Assembly: GCA_039198065.1 (NCBI GenBank)
Contig: JBCCTU010000001.1
Span: 62,001 to 126,000, forward strand
Source: CALHVX01 sp039198065
GTDB taxonomy: Bacteria; Pseudomonadota; Gammaproteobacteria; Pseudomonadales; Azotimanducaceae
DNA: 64,000 bases
Reading direction: 5' to 3'
In this document: positions 18,649-28,300 of the stretch, piece after piece
Layout: the number at the start of each line of letters is the position of its first letter
How positions within the stretch are numbered: position 1 is the stretch's first letter
Translations under genes and position numbers: made by a program
The notes under the pieces: generated by a model
Told to the model about the DNA's origin: nothing
Seen by the model: only the letters and a program-made list of their open reading frames with translations
The model's database searches: none

Positions 18649-19821
18649 TCAGTCGGCTTTCGCGCGGGCGACCAGGGCAGCGACAGCGGGCAGCGTCTTG
18701 CCCTCGACGAACTCGAGGAACGCACCACCGCCGGTGGAGATATAAGAGATCCGGTCGCTGACACCGTACTTGTCGATGGCCGCCAGCGTGTCGCCACCGC
18801 CGGCGATGGAAAACGCCGCACCGTCGGCGATGGCCTCGGCCAGGACCCGGGTGCCCTCACCGAACTGATCGAACTCAAACACGCCAACGGGTCCGTTCCA
18901 CAACACCGTACCGGCAGCGCCCAGTTGCGCGGCGAGCAAGCGAGCCGTTTCCGGACCGATGTCGAAGATCATGTCGTCGTCGCCGAGATCCTCACGGCGC
19001 TTCAATTGCGCCGGCTCGTGCTCATCGAAGCGCTTGCCGACCATGACGTCGACGGGCAAGGGGATGTCGACATTTTCGGCGATACGCCGGGCGGCATCAA
19101 GCAGATCCGGCTCATACAGCGATTTCCCCACCGGGTGCCCGGCAGCGGCAAGAAACGTGTTCGCAATGCCGCCGCCAACGATGATCTGGTCGGCCTTGTC
19201 TGCCAACGCATCGAGGACTTCAAGCTTTGTCGACACCTTAGAACCCCCAACGATGGCTACCAGCGGCCGCTCCGGGTTCGCAAGGGCCCGGTTGAGGGCG
19301 TCAAGCTCCGCCGCCAGCAGCGGGCCGGCGCAGGCGGCGCGGGCAAAGCGCGTAACGCCGTGGGTTGATGCCTGAGCCCGATGGGCCGTGCCGAAGGCGT
19401 CCATGACAAAGAGGTCGCATAGCGACGCGAGCTTCTGCGCCAGCGCGTCGCTGTTCTTTTTCTCCCCAACCTGAAAGCGGATGTTTTCAAGTAGCGCAAC
19501 CTGCCCGGGCTTTACGTCCACGGCCGCTTCGAGCTCGGCCAGCAACGGAACCGGTTGATCGAGGAGCGTAGTGAGATGGCGAGCCACGGGGGCAAGGGAA
19601 AACTCGGCGACGAACTCGCCTTCTGTCGGCCGCCCAAGGTGCGACATGAGCACGACGGCCGCACCGGCCTCGAGAGCTCGTTCGATGGTCGGTAGAGCGG
19701 CCCGGATCCGGGCGTCACTGGTCACCGTGCCGTCCTTGATCGGGACGTTCAGATCTTCACGAATCAGCAGTCGCTGTCCCGCCAGTGAAAAGTCGTTGAG
19801 CGTGGGTACCTGCGAGGCCAT
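18649..19821 (-). CDS. pgk: Phosphoglycerate kinase
   Basis: ATP-forming step of glycolysis, 390 residues, normal length. REDLNVPI near residue 21, SHLGRPTEGE near 59, GGSKVSTKLEVL near 195 and GGGDTLAAI near 347. The ATG at 19821 has AGGA six bases upstream; a TTG two codons earlier is less likely. It follows tkt by 36 bases. Confidence 0.97.
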   Translation of the reverse strand: MASQVPTLNDFSLAGQRLLIREDLNVPIKDGTVTSDARIRAALPTIERALEAGAAVVLMSHLGRPTEGEFVAEFSLAPVARHLTTLLDQPVPLLAELEAAVDVKPGQVALLENIRFQVGEKKNSDALAQKLASLCDLFVMDAFGTAHRAQASTHGVTRFARAACAGPLLAAELDALNRALANPERPLVAIVGGSKVSTKLEVLDALADKADQIIVGGGIANTFLAAAGHPVGKSLYEPDLLDAARRIAENVDIPLPVDVMVGKRFDEHEPAQLKRREDLGDDDMIFDIGPETARLLAAQLGAAGTVLWNGPVGVFEFDQFGEGTRVLAEAIADGAAFSIAGGGDTLAAIDKYGVSDRISYISTGGGAFLEFVEGKTLPAVAALVARAKAD

Positions 19822-19857
19822 GGGCAATCCTGTTCCATTGAGCGGTCCGCAGCGCGG

Positions 19858-21846
19858 CTAGTCGCGCAGCGCATCGAGGACAGATTCTGCCGCAGCAATG
19901 ACCGCGGCTTCCGTGATTCCCATCTCCGCCATGACGTCCGGGCCCGGCGCGGAGAGACCGAAACGATCAATACCGACGACGGCGCCATCGAGCCCCGCCA
20001 GGCCAAGCCAGCTCTGGCTGTGCCCAGCCTCAACGGCTACCCGGGCCCGCAGGTTGCTCGGAAGGACGGCTTCCTGGTAGTCCCGGGGCTGGGCGCGAAA
20101 GCGCTCGAGACAGGGCATGGACACCACCCGCGCGGTCCGGCCCTTAGCTGCCAGCGTCTTGGCCGCATCGACGGCCAGCGCGACCTCCGAACCCGTCGCG
20201 ATCAGCACCAGGTCGGCGGGTGCATCCGGTTCCACCAGCGTGTAGCCGCCGCGACCGATTTGCTCGAATTGATCCGCAGTCCGCGGCTCGGTGCGCGTCT
20301 TCTGGCGCGTCAGAATCAGGCAGCTGGGCCCGCTGCGGCGCTCCACGGCCTGCTCCCAGGCCACAGCGCACTCCACCGTATCCGCGGGCCGCCAGGTTTC
20401 GAGGTTGGGTGTGCTGCGCAGGTTCGCGAGCTGCTCGATGGGCTGGTGCGTTGGGCCATCTTCGCCGACAGCCACAGAATCGTGGGAGTACACGAACAGG
20501 TTGCGAATGCCCATGAGGGCCGCTAAGCGCACCGCGTTGCGCGCGTACTCCATGAACACCAGGAAGGTGCCGGAAAACGGCAGCAGCCCGCCGTGCAGTG
20601 CCACACCATTGGTGATGGCCGACATGCCGAACTCGCGCACGCCGTAACTCAAGTAGTTGGCGTCGGTGGCTCCGGCCCAGCGGGTTCCGTTCGACCCGGA
20701 CAGATCGGCGGAGCCTCCAAACAGCTCTGGTAGGGTTTCTGCCATAGCGCCAAGGCAACGATTGGACGCTTTGCGGGTTTCCAGCGGCTCGAGGCGTTCC
20801 TGCGCGGCGGTAGCCACGGCCCGAAGCGGCGCGCTCCAGTCCGCGGGCAGGTCACCCGCCATACGTCGCACGAATTCACGCGCTAGCTCCGGGTGCGCGG
20901 TGCTGTAGCGGTCGAACAGGCGCTCCCAGTCAGACTCTGCTGCTACGCCCCGAGCTCGAGCATCCCAGGCTCGATACACGTGCTCGGGTACCTCAAACGG
21001 CTCGTGTCCCCAGTTGAGCTGCTTGCGAACCGCAGCGACCTCCTCGGCGCCGAGCACGGCTCCGTGGACCCCGGCTGTGCCGGCTTTGTTCGGAGAGCCG
21101 AAGCCGATCGTGGTCCGGCAGCAGACCAAGGTGGGTTGCGTCGACTCGGATGTTGCGGCGGCGAGCGCAGTCAGAATCGCGTCAGCATCATGGCCATCAA
21201 CAGCGCGGATCACCCGCCAGCCATAGGCCTCGAAGCGTGCCGGGACGTCCTCGCTGAACCACCCGTCCACTTCACCGTCGATGGAGATGCCGTTGTCGTC
21301 GTAGAGGCAGATCAGCTTGCCGAGCTTGAGCGTGCCCGCAAGCGATGCCGCCTCGTGGGAAATCCCTTCCATAAGACAGCCGTCCCCGACGACCACCCAG
21401 GTTCGGTGATCGACGATGGCGAGCCCGTCGCGGTTGAAGGACTCGGCCAGCCGCGCTTCAGCCAGCGCCATGCCCACGGCGTTGGCGAATCCCTGACCCA
21501 GCGGTCCGGTGGTGGTTTCCACCCCCGGGCATTCCCCGTATTCCGGATGCCCGGCCGTTGGCGAATGCATTTGCCGAAAGTTTTTGATGGCATCGATCGA
21601 CAGGTCATAGCCCGACAGGTGCAGCAGACTGTAGATCAGCATCGAGGCATGGCCATTCGACAGAACGAAGCGGTCCCGATTGACCCACCCAGGGTTGGCC
21701 GGGTTGTGTCGGAAGTAATCGTTCCAGAGGACCTCGGCCACGTCAGCGAGCCCCATCGGCGCTCCGGGATGGCCGCAGCTCGCCTGCTCCACCGCATCCA
21801 TAGAAAGGGCGCGGATAGCGTTCGCCCGCTCGGTTCGTTCAGTCAC
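19858..21846 (-). CDS. tkt: Transketolase
   Basis: Thiamine-diphosphate enzyme of the pentose phosphate pathway, 662 residues. ASCGHPGAPMG near residue 22, the TPP motif beginning GDGCLMEGISHEAASLAG near 154, and EDGPTHQPIEQL near 465. First gene of tkt-pgk-fba. In E. coli an erythrose-4-phosphate dehydrogenase gene (epd) lies between tktA and pgk; here only 36 bases separate them. Confidence 0.97.
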   Translation of the reverse strand: MTERTERANAIRALSMDAVEQASCGHPGAPMGLADVAEVLWNDYFRHNPANPGWVNRDRFVLSNGHASMLIYSLLHLSGYDLSIDAIKNFRQMHSPTAGHPEYGECPGVETTTGPLGQGFANAVGMALAEARLAESFNRDGLAIVDHRTWVVVGDGCLMEGISHEAASLAGTLKLGKLICLYDDNGISIDGEVDGWFSEDVPARFEAYGWRVIRAVDGHDADAILTALAAATSESTQPTLVCCRTTIGFGSPNKAGTAGVHGAVLGAEEVAAVRKQLNWGHEPFEVPEHVYRAWDARARGVAAESDWERLFDRYSTAHPELAREFVRRMAGDLPADWSAPLRAVATAAQERLEPLETRKASNRCLGAMAETLPELFGGSADLSGSNGTRWAGATDANYLSYGVREFGMSAITNGVALHGGLLPFSGTFLVFMEYARNAVRLAALMGIRNLFVYSHDSVAVGEDGPTHQPIEQLANLRSTPNLETWRPADTVECAVAWEQAVERRSGPSCLILTRQKTRTEPRTADQFEQIGRGGYTLVEPDAPADLVLIATGSEVALAVDAAKTLAAKGRTARVVSMPCLERFRAQPRDYQEAVLPSNLRARVAVEAGHSQSWLGLAGLDGAVVGIDRFGLSAPGPDVMAEMGITEAAVIAAAESVLDALRD

Positions 21847-21883
21847 GGTGTGCTTTTGATCTCTCTAGCGACGCGGTTGTCGA

Positions 21884-21925
21884 GGGGACCGGCGAAAACC
21901 CCGCGCCGGATGCCAATATTTTGGC
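21884..21925 (+). promoter_or_regulatory. Structured leader candidate upstream of metK
   Basis: In the 239-base divergent gap between tkt and metK, GGGG (21884-21887), CCGGCG (21889-21894), CCCC (21899-21902) and CGCCGG (21904-21909) could form interleaved stems. A second hairpin, GCCAA-TATT-TTGGC, follows at 21912-21925. It matches no SAM or SAH riboswitch consensus that I know, and the connecting loops are short for a true pseudoknot. Confidence 0.25.
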
Positions 21926-22085
21926 GAGGGACCCGCTGTCGCGCAACGTGTTCGTCTGACGTCTCACGATCCGGTACCGGCGCTCAGCTCCTGGAACGGT
22001 GGGCTAGGCGACCCTAAAACTTCTGCGACCCCAGCACCTTGTTGCATTAACATGCAGCCCGGAACTAGTTCAGGGAACGACCAGA

Positions 22086-23234
22086 ATGGCCGAATACGCT
22101 GTCTTCACCTCCGAATCCGTGTCGGAAGGTCATCCAGACAAGATGGCCGACCAGATTTCCGATGCCATCGTCGATGCGCTGCTCGAGCAGGATCCCGAAT
22201 CGCGCATAGCCTGCGAGACGCTGATCAAGACCGGCATCGTTGTGCTCGCCGGGGAAATCCGGACCCGGGCCAAGGTGAACTTCGAACGGATTGTTCGGGA
22301 CGTGATTGCCGATATCGGTTACAACGAAGCCTGCGGTTTCGATCCCGAAGGCTGCACGGTGGTCAATGCGCTCGGGCAGCAGTCTGTGGATATCGCCATG
22401 GGCGTTGACGAGGGTGACGACAAGGAACAAGGCGCCGGCGACCAGGGTCTGATGTTCGGCTACGCCACTAACGAAACCGATGTGCTCATGCCGGCACCGA
22501 TTAGCTACTCGCACCGACTCGTCGAGGCCCAGGCTAAAGCCCGGCGCAACGGCCTCGGTTTCCTGCGCCCCGATGCCAAGAGCCAGTTGACCTTTCAATA
22601 CGACGACAGCGGTAAACCCGTCGCGGTCGATGCAGTCGTTCTGTCTACTCAGCATTCACCGGACGTGAGCCAGGCCGACCTCAAAGAAGCCGTGATGGAA
22701 GAGGTCATTAAGCCGACGCTGCCAAACAACTGGTTGTCTGGAAAGACCAAGTACTTCATCAACCCCACCGGACAGTTCATCATCGGTGGTCCCGTTGGGG
22801 ACTGCGGGCTGACGGGTCGAAAGATCATCGTCGATACCTACGGCGGCATGGCCCGTCACGGCGGCGGTGCGTTCTCCGGCAAAGATCCGTCAAAAGTGGA
22901 CCGCAGCGCAGCCTACGCGGGTCGCTACGTTGCAAAGAACATCGTTGCCGCAGGCCTAGCCCAGCGTTGCGAAATCCAAGTCAGCTACGCCATCGGCGTT
23001 GCTGAGCCAACGTCCATCAGCATCAACACCTTCGGCACCGGGACCCTCCCGGACGAGAAGATCGTTCAACTCGTGCGTGAGCATTTCGATTTGCGACCGC
23101 GGGGTCTGATCGAGATGCTTAAATTGAAGCGTCCGGTATTCCGGCCCACCGCCGCCTATGGCCACTTCGGCCGGGATGGTGAGGGGTTTACCTGGGAAGC
23201 AACGGACAAAGCCGAAGCCCTACGAAACGCATAA
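22086..23234 (+). CDS. metK: S-adenosylmethionine synthetase
   Basis: Makes SAM from methionine and ATP. 382 residues, normal length. GHPDKMADQISDAIVDALLEQDP near residue 15, GAGDQGLMFGYA near 117 and GGGAFSGKDPSKVDRSAAY near 259 are all intact. metF starts 36 bases later, so the two probably share a transcript linking methyl-group supply to SAM. Confidence 0.98.
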   Translation: MAEYAVFTSESVSEGHPDKMADQISDAIVDALLEQDPESRIACETLIKTGIVVLAGEIRTRAKVNFERIVRDVIADIGYNEACGFDPEGCTVVNALGQQSVDIAMGVDEGDDKEQGAGDQGLMFGYATNETDVLMPAPISYSHRLVEAQAKARRNGLGFLRPDAKSQLTFQYDDSGKPVAVDAVVLSTQHSPDVSQADLKEAVMEEVIKPTLPNNWLSGKTKYFINPTGQFIIGGPVGDCGLTGRKIIVDTYGGMARHGGGAFSGKDPSKVDRSAAYAGRYVAKNIVAAGLAQRCEIQVSYAIGVAEPTSISINTFGTGTLPDEKIVQLVREHFDLRPRGLIEMLKLKRPVFRPTAAYGHFGRDGEGFTWEATDKAEALRNA

Positions 23235-23270
23235 GCGTCGCTGCTTCGGGAACAACGCCGGAGGCAACTT

Positions 23271-24122
23271 ATGCAACTCAGCTATGAGTTCTTTCCACCC
23301 CGCGGCGAGGGTGGATTCGCTAGCGTTCGGCGCGTGTGCGAACGGCTCGCAGAGTTCCAGCCCGATTTCTGCTCAGTAACCTATGGCGCAGGGGGATCAA
23401 CACGAGACGGGACGCGAGACACTGTCTCGCAGCTGACGCGTACGGGGATGGACGTCGCTCCGCACCTTTCGATCGGAAACGACGACGAAGACACCATCGG
23501 CACCATGCTGGACGGCTATCGGGACCAAGGCGTGACGCGGCTCGTCGCGCTCCGCGGCGATGTGAGCTCCGGTGTCGGAGCGCAACGGATTCGTCACAAC
23601 GCTGAAACACTCGTACACTGGATTCGCGCCCGCAGCGACGCAGCCAACTTCCACGTCACCGTTGCGGCTTACCCAGAGGTGCACCCGGATGCGACCTCGC
23701 CCGCCAGCGATCTTGAGTACTTCCGAAAGAAAGTCGAGGCCGGTGCCGATAGCGCCATTACCCAGTATTTTTATAACGCGGCCTGCTATGCGGATTTCCT
23801 CGATCGGGCGGCGAGCGCGGGAATTAGCATGCCCATCTACCCCGGCATCATGCCGATCACCAACTACGAAGGGATCCTGCGCTTCTCGCGCAACTGTGGC
23901 GCGGACGTACCGCGGTGGATCGAAAAGCGGCTCGAGGCGTACAAGGACGACGAACCGTCGCTCAAGGCGTTTGGTATCGAAGTCGTCACGACCCTGTGCG
24001 AGGACCTGCTCCGGCTCGGTGCACCGGGCCTGCACTTCTACACTCTCAACCGCTGGGGAGCGACCAGCACCGTGTGCCGGAACCTGGGCCTAAACCAGCG
24101 GATACACCAGACCGGCTCATGA
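23271..24122 (+). CDS. metF: 5,10-methylenetetrahydrofolate reductase
   Basis: FAD enzyme producing 5-methyltetrahydrofolate for methionine synthesis. 283 residues. Starts MQLSYEFFPPRG, with the catalytic Glu in EFFPP; FCSVTYGAGGSTRDGT near residue 37, and LRGD and ITQYFYN segments. CGGAGG ten bases before the ATG. Its stop overlaps the rsmE start (ATGA). Confidence 0.96.
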   Translation: MQLSYEFFPPRGEGGFASVRRVCERLAEFQPDFCSVTYGAGGSTRDGTRDTVSQLTRTGMDVAPHLSIGNDDEDTIGTMLDGYRDQGVTRLVALRGDVSSGVGAQRIRHNAETLVHWIRARSDAANFHVTVAAYPEVHPDATSPASDLEYFRKKVEAGADSAITQYFYNAACYADFLDRAASAGISMPIYPGIMPITNYEGILRFSRNCGADVPRWIEKRLEAYKDDEPSLKAFGIEVVTTLCEDLLRLGAPGLHFYTLNRWGATSTVCRNLGLNQRIHQTGS

Positions 24123-24826
24123 CCCCACGACTGTTGCTGGCCGGTCCCTACCGCGCCGGAACGGTCGAGCTCAGCGATGCGCACGCTCACTATCTGAAGC
24201 GAGTGCTGCGTCTCAAGCCGGGGGCAGAAGTGGTGGTTTACGACGGCATGGGGACGAGCTGGCACGCAGTGACGCACGCCGACGACCGTTCGCTGGGGCT
24301 CGAGCTGCTGCGTCCAAGAGCCACGGTCGCCGCACCTGCACAGCGAATCTGGCTGGCACTTGCGGTGATCAAGGCGATGGATAGTGCGTTGCGGAAAGCG
24401 GTAGAGCTCGGAGCGACGGACCTGCTGCCGTTCGAATCTGCCTACACCAACCGGCCTGCTAACCGCGACCACGGCAAAGAGCGTCGCCACTGGAGCCAGA
24501 TTCTCGAAAGCGCCGCGGCGCAGTGCGAGCAAGACCACCTGCCAGCGCTGCACGAACGAAGCACGTATGAGGCGATCATCAGCGGACCGCCAACGAGCCA
24601 GACGCTACTGCTCGATCCCCGCGGCGAACCCTGGCCCCAGCCGCTGCCGCAAGCCTCGACGACTCTGATCATTGGCCCGGAAGGGGGATTCAGTGACGAA
24701 GAGCTCGAGCTGGCGCGCAACACCAACGTGCCGATCGTGCGTATGGGGTCGTTGATCCTGCGCGCGGAAACCGCACCGCTGGCAGCGCTGGTGCGGCTAC
24801 AGACAGGTTGGGAACTAACGCGCTAG
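24119..24826 (+). CDS. rsmE: 16S rRNA m3U1498 methyltransferase
   Basis: SPOUT methyltransferase acting on 16S rRNA U1498. 235 residues from the ATG at 24119, which overlaps the metF stop. N-terminal PUA-like domain (SDAHAHYLKRVLRLKPG) and C-terminal knot with IIGPEGGFSDEEL and MGSLILRAETAPLAAL. In E. coli rsmE precedes gshB; here the chemosensory operon is inserted between them. Confidence 0.95.
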   Translation: MTPRLLLAGPYRAGTVELSDAHAHYLKRVLRLKPGAEVVVYDGMGTSWHAVTHADDRSLGLELLRPRATVAAPAQRIWLALAVIKAMDSALRKAVELGATDLLPFESAYTNRPANRDHGKERRHWSQILESAAAQCEQDHLPALHERSTYEAIISGPPTSQTLLLDPRGEPWPQPLPQASTTLIIGPEGGFSDEELELARNTNVPIVRMGSLILRAETAPLAALVRLQTGWELTR

Positions 24827-24844
24827 GCGCGGAACGCCTAGCGT

Positions 24845-25372
24845 TCAGCTACCGAAACCGACGGTTTGCACAGCCTGTTCGATCTGCGCAAGATCGGGAA
24901 TCACGGTCCACTCCGTACCTAACTGCACTCGGCGGGCTTCGTAGAGGGTATTGCCGTTGGCCTCGCCGTCGAGATCTTCTGCCGCAACCGCAACGAGTCG
25001 CGGCAAGCCGTTAGCAATCATGGCGTAGAAACTCGCACCCCAGCTCGCTGACGATCGATTCATAACGATCAAGCAACGGCCGCGGTGAGTGGCCGCTTCG
25101 GCGTCACCACCAGCCTCGGCACACAGCATGGCGAAATCAACAACCGGCAGCATTTCGCCGCGCCAGCCAAGCACGCCGGAAAACCAGGTGGGTGCGTCAG
25201 GAATCGCCTTAATCCGCCGCCAAGGCAGAATCTCGGCAATGCATACGTTTGGTAGCAGCAGGCTCTGGTCGGCCACCGGCACCACCACGCACTGAATTTC
25301 CTGCTCTGATCCTTCGCTCTGGGTCACCAGGGACTCCACGGCTTCCGTTGCCACGACGCTAGCTGCTGCCAT
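24845..25372 (-). CDS. chpC: CheW-like protein, ChpC type
   Basis: CheW adaptor domain, 175 residues, covering about residues 25-170 (LLLPNVCIAEILPW, VLGWRGEMLPVVDFAMLC). It starts in a TAATG overlap with the chpA stop, so it is translationally coupled. In Pseudomonas the last gene of the Pil-Chp cluster, chpC, encodes such a protein, linking additional inputs to ChpA. The specific name rests on position. Confidence 0.8.
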   Translation of the reverse strand: MAAASVVATEAVESLVTQSEGSEQEIQCVVVPVADQSLLLPNVCIAEILPWRRIKAIPDAPTWFSGVLGWRGEMLPVVDFAMLCAEAGGDAEAATHRGRCLIVMNRSSASWGASFYAMIANGLPRLVAVAAEDLDGEANGNTLYEARRVQLGTEWTVIPDLAQIEQAVQTVGFGS

Positions 25373-28300
25373 TAGGATTGTACCAATTGATCAATGGTTT
25401 CCAGGAGTTCGCTCTCCTGGAAGGGTTTGCCGAGGAACCGATCAACGCCCAGCTCCGTTGCCCGTTCCTGATGCTTTTCACCGGTACGCGAGCTGATCAT
25501 GACGATCGGCAAGCCGTCGAGCTGATCGTCGTGCCGGACCTGCCGAGCGACTTCAAAGCCATCCATGCGCGGCATTTCGATATCGAGCAGCATGATGTCC
25601 GGGCGACGCTCCTGCAGCAGCGCTACCGCCTCGACGCCGTCTTTCGCAACGACCACGTCCATGCCCTGCCGTTCGAGCAGGCGAGACGTGACCTTCCGTA
25701 CCGTAACGGAATCGTCGACCACCATAACGCACCGCGCCCGGTTGGCCGCGGCCATGGTTCGGCGCGGCGCACTGCGCCCCTGCTGGGCCCGCAGGCGAAT
25801 CAGCGCGAGCAGATCGAGAATGACGACCACGCTACCGTCACCAAGAATGGTGGCACCGGAGATGCCACCAACGCCGGCGAACTGCGGCCCGAGACTTTTA
25901 ACGACGATCTCGCGGCTGCCCTGCACGGCGTCCACGTGGATGGCCACAGACTGATCGCCGGCGCGCACCAGAACGACCGGGGCCGATGCCTGGCTCGGGT
26001 TACCGCGATACTCACGACCCAGGTAATGGCCAAGGTAGCGCACCTGGTAGGAGATGCCCGCGTATTCAAAGGGTTTGGACCCGGCTGCGTAGAGCTTTTC
26101 AAGCTCCTGCGGGCCGAGCAGGACAATGCCTTCGATGGTGTTGAGCGGAATCGCATAGAGATCTTCGCCCACCGAGACCATGAGCGCCCGATTGACCGAT
26201 ACGGTGAACGGAATACGCAGCGAAATGCGCGTTCCCTTACCCGGATTCGATGCGATGCTGACGGTGCCACCGAGCTGCTTGACCTCCGAGTTGACGACGT
26301 CCATGCCGACGCCGCGACCCGAAATCTGCGTTACGGATTTCGCCGTAGAGAAGCCCGGTGCAAGAACGAACTGCAGTACTTCATCATCACGAAGATCCGC
26401 ATCGCTGGCCATGAGCCCTCGCTCGATGGCCTTGGTTCGGACTGACTCAACATCAATGCCAGCGCCGTCGTCGGCAATCTCGATCAGTACATCGCCACCT
26501 TCGCGGGACAAACGCAGCTCAATCTGACCTGAGTCTGGCTTGCCGTAGCTCTGCCGCGCGGTTTGGCTTTCGATACCGTGATCCACGGCATTGCGCAGCA
26601 TGTGCTCAAGCGGTGGGATCATGCGCTCTAACAGACTGCGGTCGAGTTCGCCTTCGGCGTTGTAGGCGTGGAATTCAACGGACTTGTCGAGCTCAGAGGC
26701 AACCTGCCGAACGATCCGGCGAAGGCGCGGCAGCAGGCGGCTGAACGGCACCATGCGGGTGCGCATCAGACCTTCCTGAAGCTCGGTGTTAATTCGCGCT
26801 TGTTGCAGCAACAGCGTCTCGGATTCGCGCGCTTTGTACAGCAGCGTTTCCTTCAGATCGAGCATGTCCGAAGCGCTTTCCGTGAGCGATCGGGACAGCT
26901 GCTGCAGCTGCGAGTATCGATCCATTTCGAGCGGATCAAATTCATCGTTGCTGATGTCTTCCACTCGCTCGCGGCGATACAACACCTGCGCTTCGGTTTC
27001 GATCTCGAGCCGGCGCAACTGTTCGCGAACGCGACCGATGGTGGTCTCCATTTCATCCAGGGCACCGGTGAAGTCACCGAGCCCCTGCTCGATCCGGGCC
27101 CGGAGAATCGAGCTCTCCCCGGCCAGGTTGACCAGCTGCTCAAGAACCAACGCGCCGACGCGAACGACCTCTTGCGGCGATCGATCCGGTAGCTGACGCG
27201 GTGCATCGTCCCGGTTGGCTGGCTTCGCCGTCGTCGTGGCAGGCGGCTGCGCCACATGCTGATCGTCGTTGCTGGCTGCAGCCGACATCGCCAGCGGATC
27301 AGGTACACCGCTGATTTGATCGTCGACGCTCGTGGTGGGCGTTTCGGATGCTGGAGCCGCGTCGGCCACCTCGTATTCCGGTTGCTCCGCTACATCATCC
27401 AACGCTTCGACATCGGCGCCGGTCGCTGCATCGCGTTCGGCGCTCTCGTCCACGGGCGCTTGCCCTGCGAGTTCGAGGTCCGTATCCGCTTCGACCCGAT
27501 CATCGTCCGAGGGAGCAGAATCACTAACCGGAGGCGTGTCGCTCGCCGGAGCCTCAGCTTCAAGACCCTGAACACGGCGCGCCACCTGACCGACATCGCT
27601 CGTCAGCCCGTCGAGCTGCTGCTGCAATGCTGCAAGAAAGGCGCTGTCAGACGCGTTGAAGCCCTGCTGCTGACGGTCGATAAGATCCGACTCCAGCTCG
27701 TGCGTGCGCTGGCCGAGGGCCATGAGCCCAGCCAGCCGAGCGCCGCCTTTCAGCGTATGCAGGCTGCGCAGCATGTTTTCGACGTGGAGCTGATTTTCAG
27801 GCTCCCGCCGCAGCGCCGCAATGCTGTCGTCAAAGGACTCGAGGATCTCCTCAGCTTCCTCCACGAAGATCGCGACGATCTCGGCGTCTTGCTCATCAAT
27901 GTCATCAACGAGCGCTGACCCGGGCTCCTCGGCGGCAACAGGCCCATCCGGGCCGTCGGCCACATCGGGAACCGGCTCGAACGCCGCTTCGCTTTCCGCT
28001 TCAGATTCATCTACAGCGTTGTGCGAAGTCTCCGTCTCGGATGGAGTCGACCATTCGACGGCGTCTCCGACCTCGGTCGGTGGGGCAGCGACAGCCATGA
28101 GCGCCTTTAACGCCCGCGCACTCGCCTCAAGGCTCGGTGGATCCTGTTCAGCAACAACGGCATCGAGATGTTTAAGCAGCACATCGTGTGCAAGATCGAA
28201 GGTGCTGTGGACGTCCGCGGGCAGCTCAAGATCGGAATACTGTTCGTGCGCGGCGCGCAGGGCCGACGCAAAGTCAGCAAGCGCCGGCTGCTCAACCGCC

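Noticed and set aside
22065..22655. 196-codon frame antisense to metK
   Set aside because: It mirrors the codon structure of metK and resembles no protein.
23235..23270. SAH riboswitch between metK and metF
   Set aside because: ahcY is absent and the 36-base gap contains only a ribosome binding site.
27256..27918. 220-codon frame antisense to chpA
   Set aside because: Shadow of the acidic linker region; no binding site and no family.
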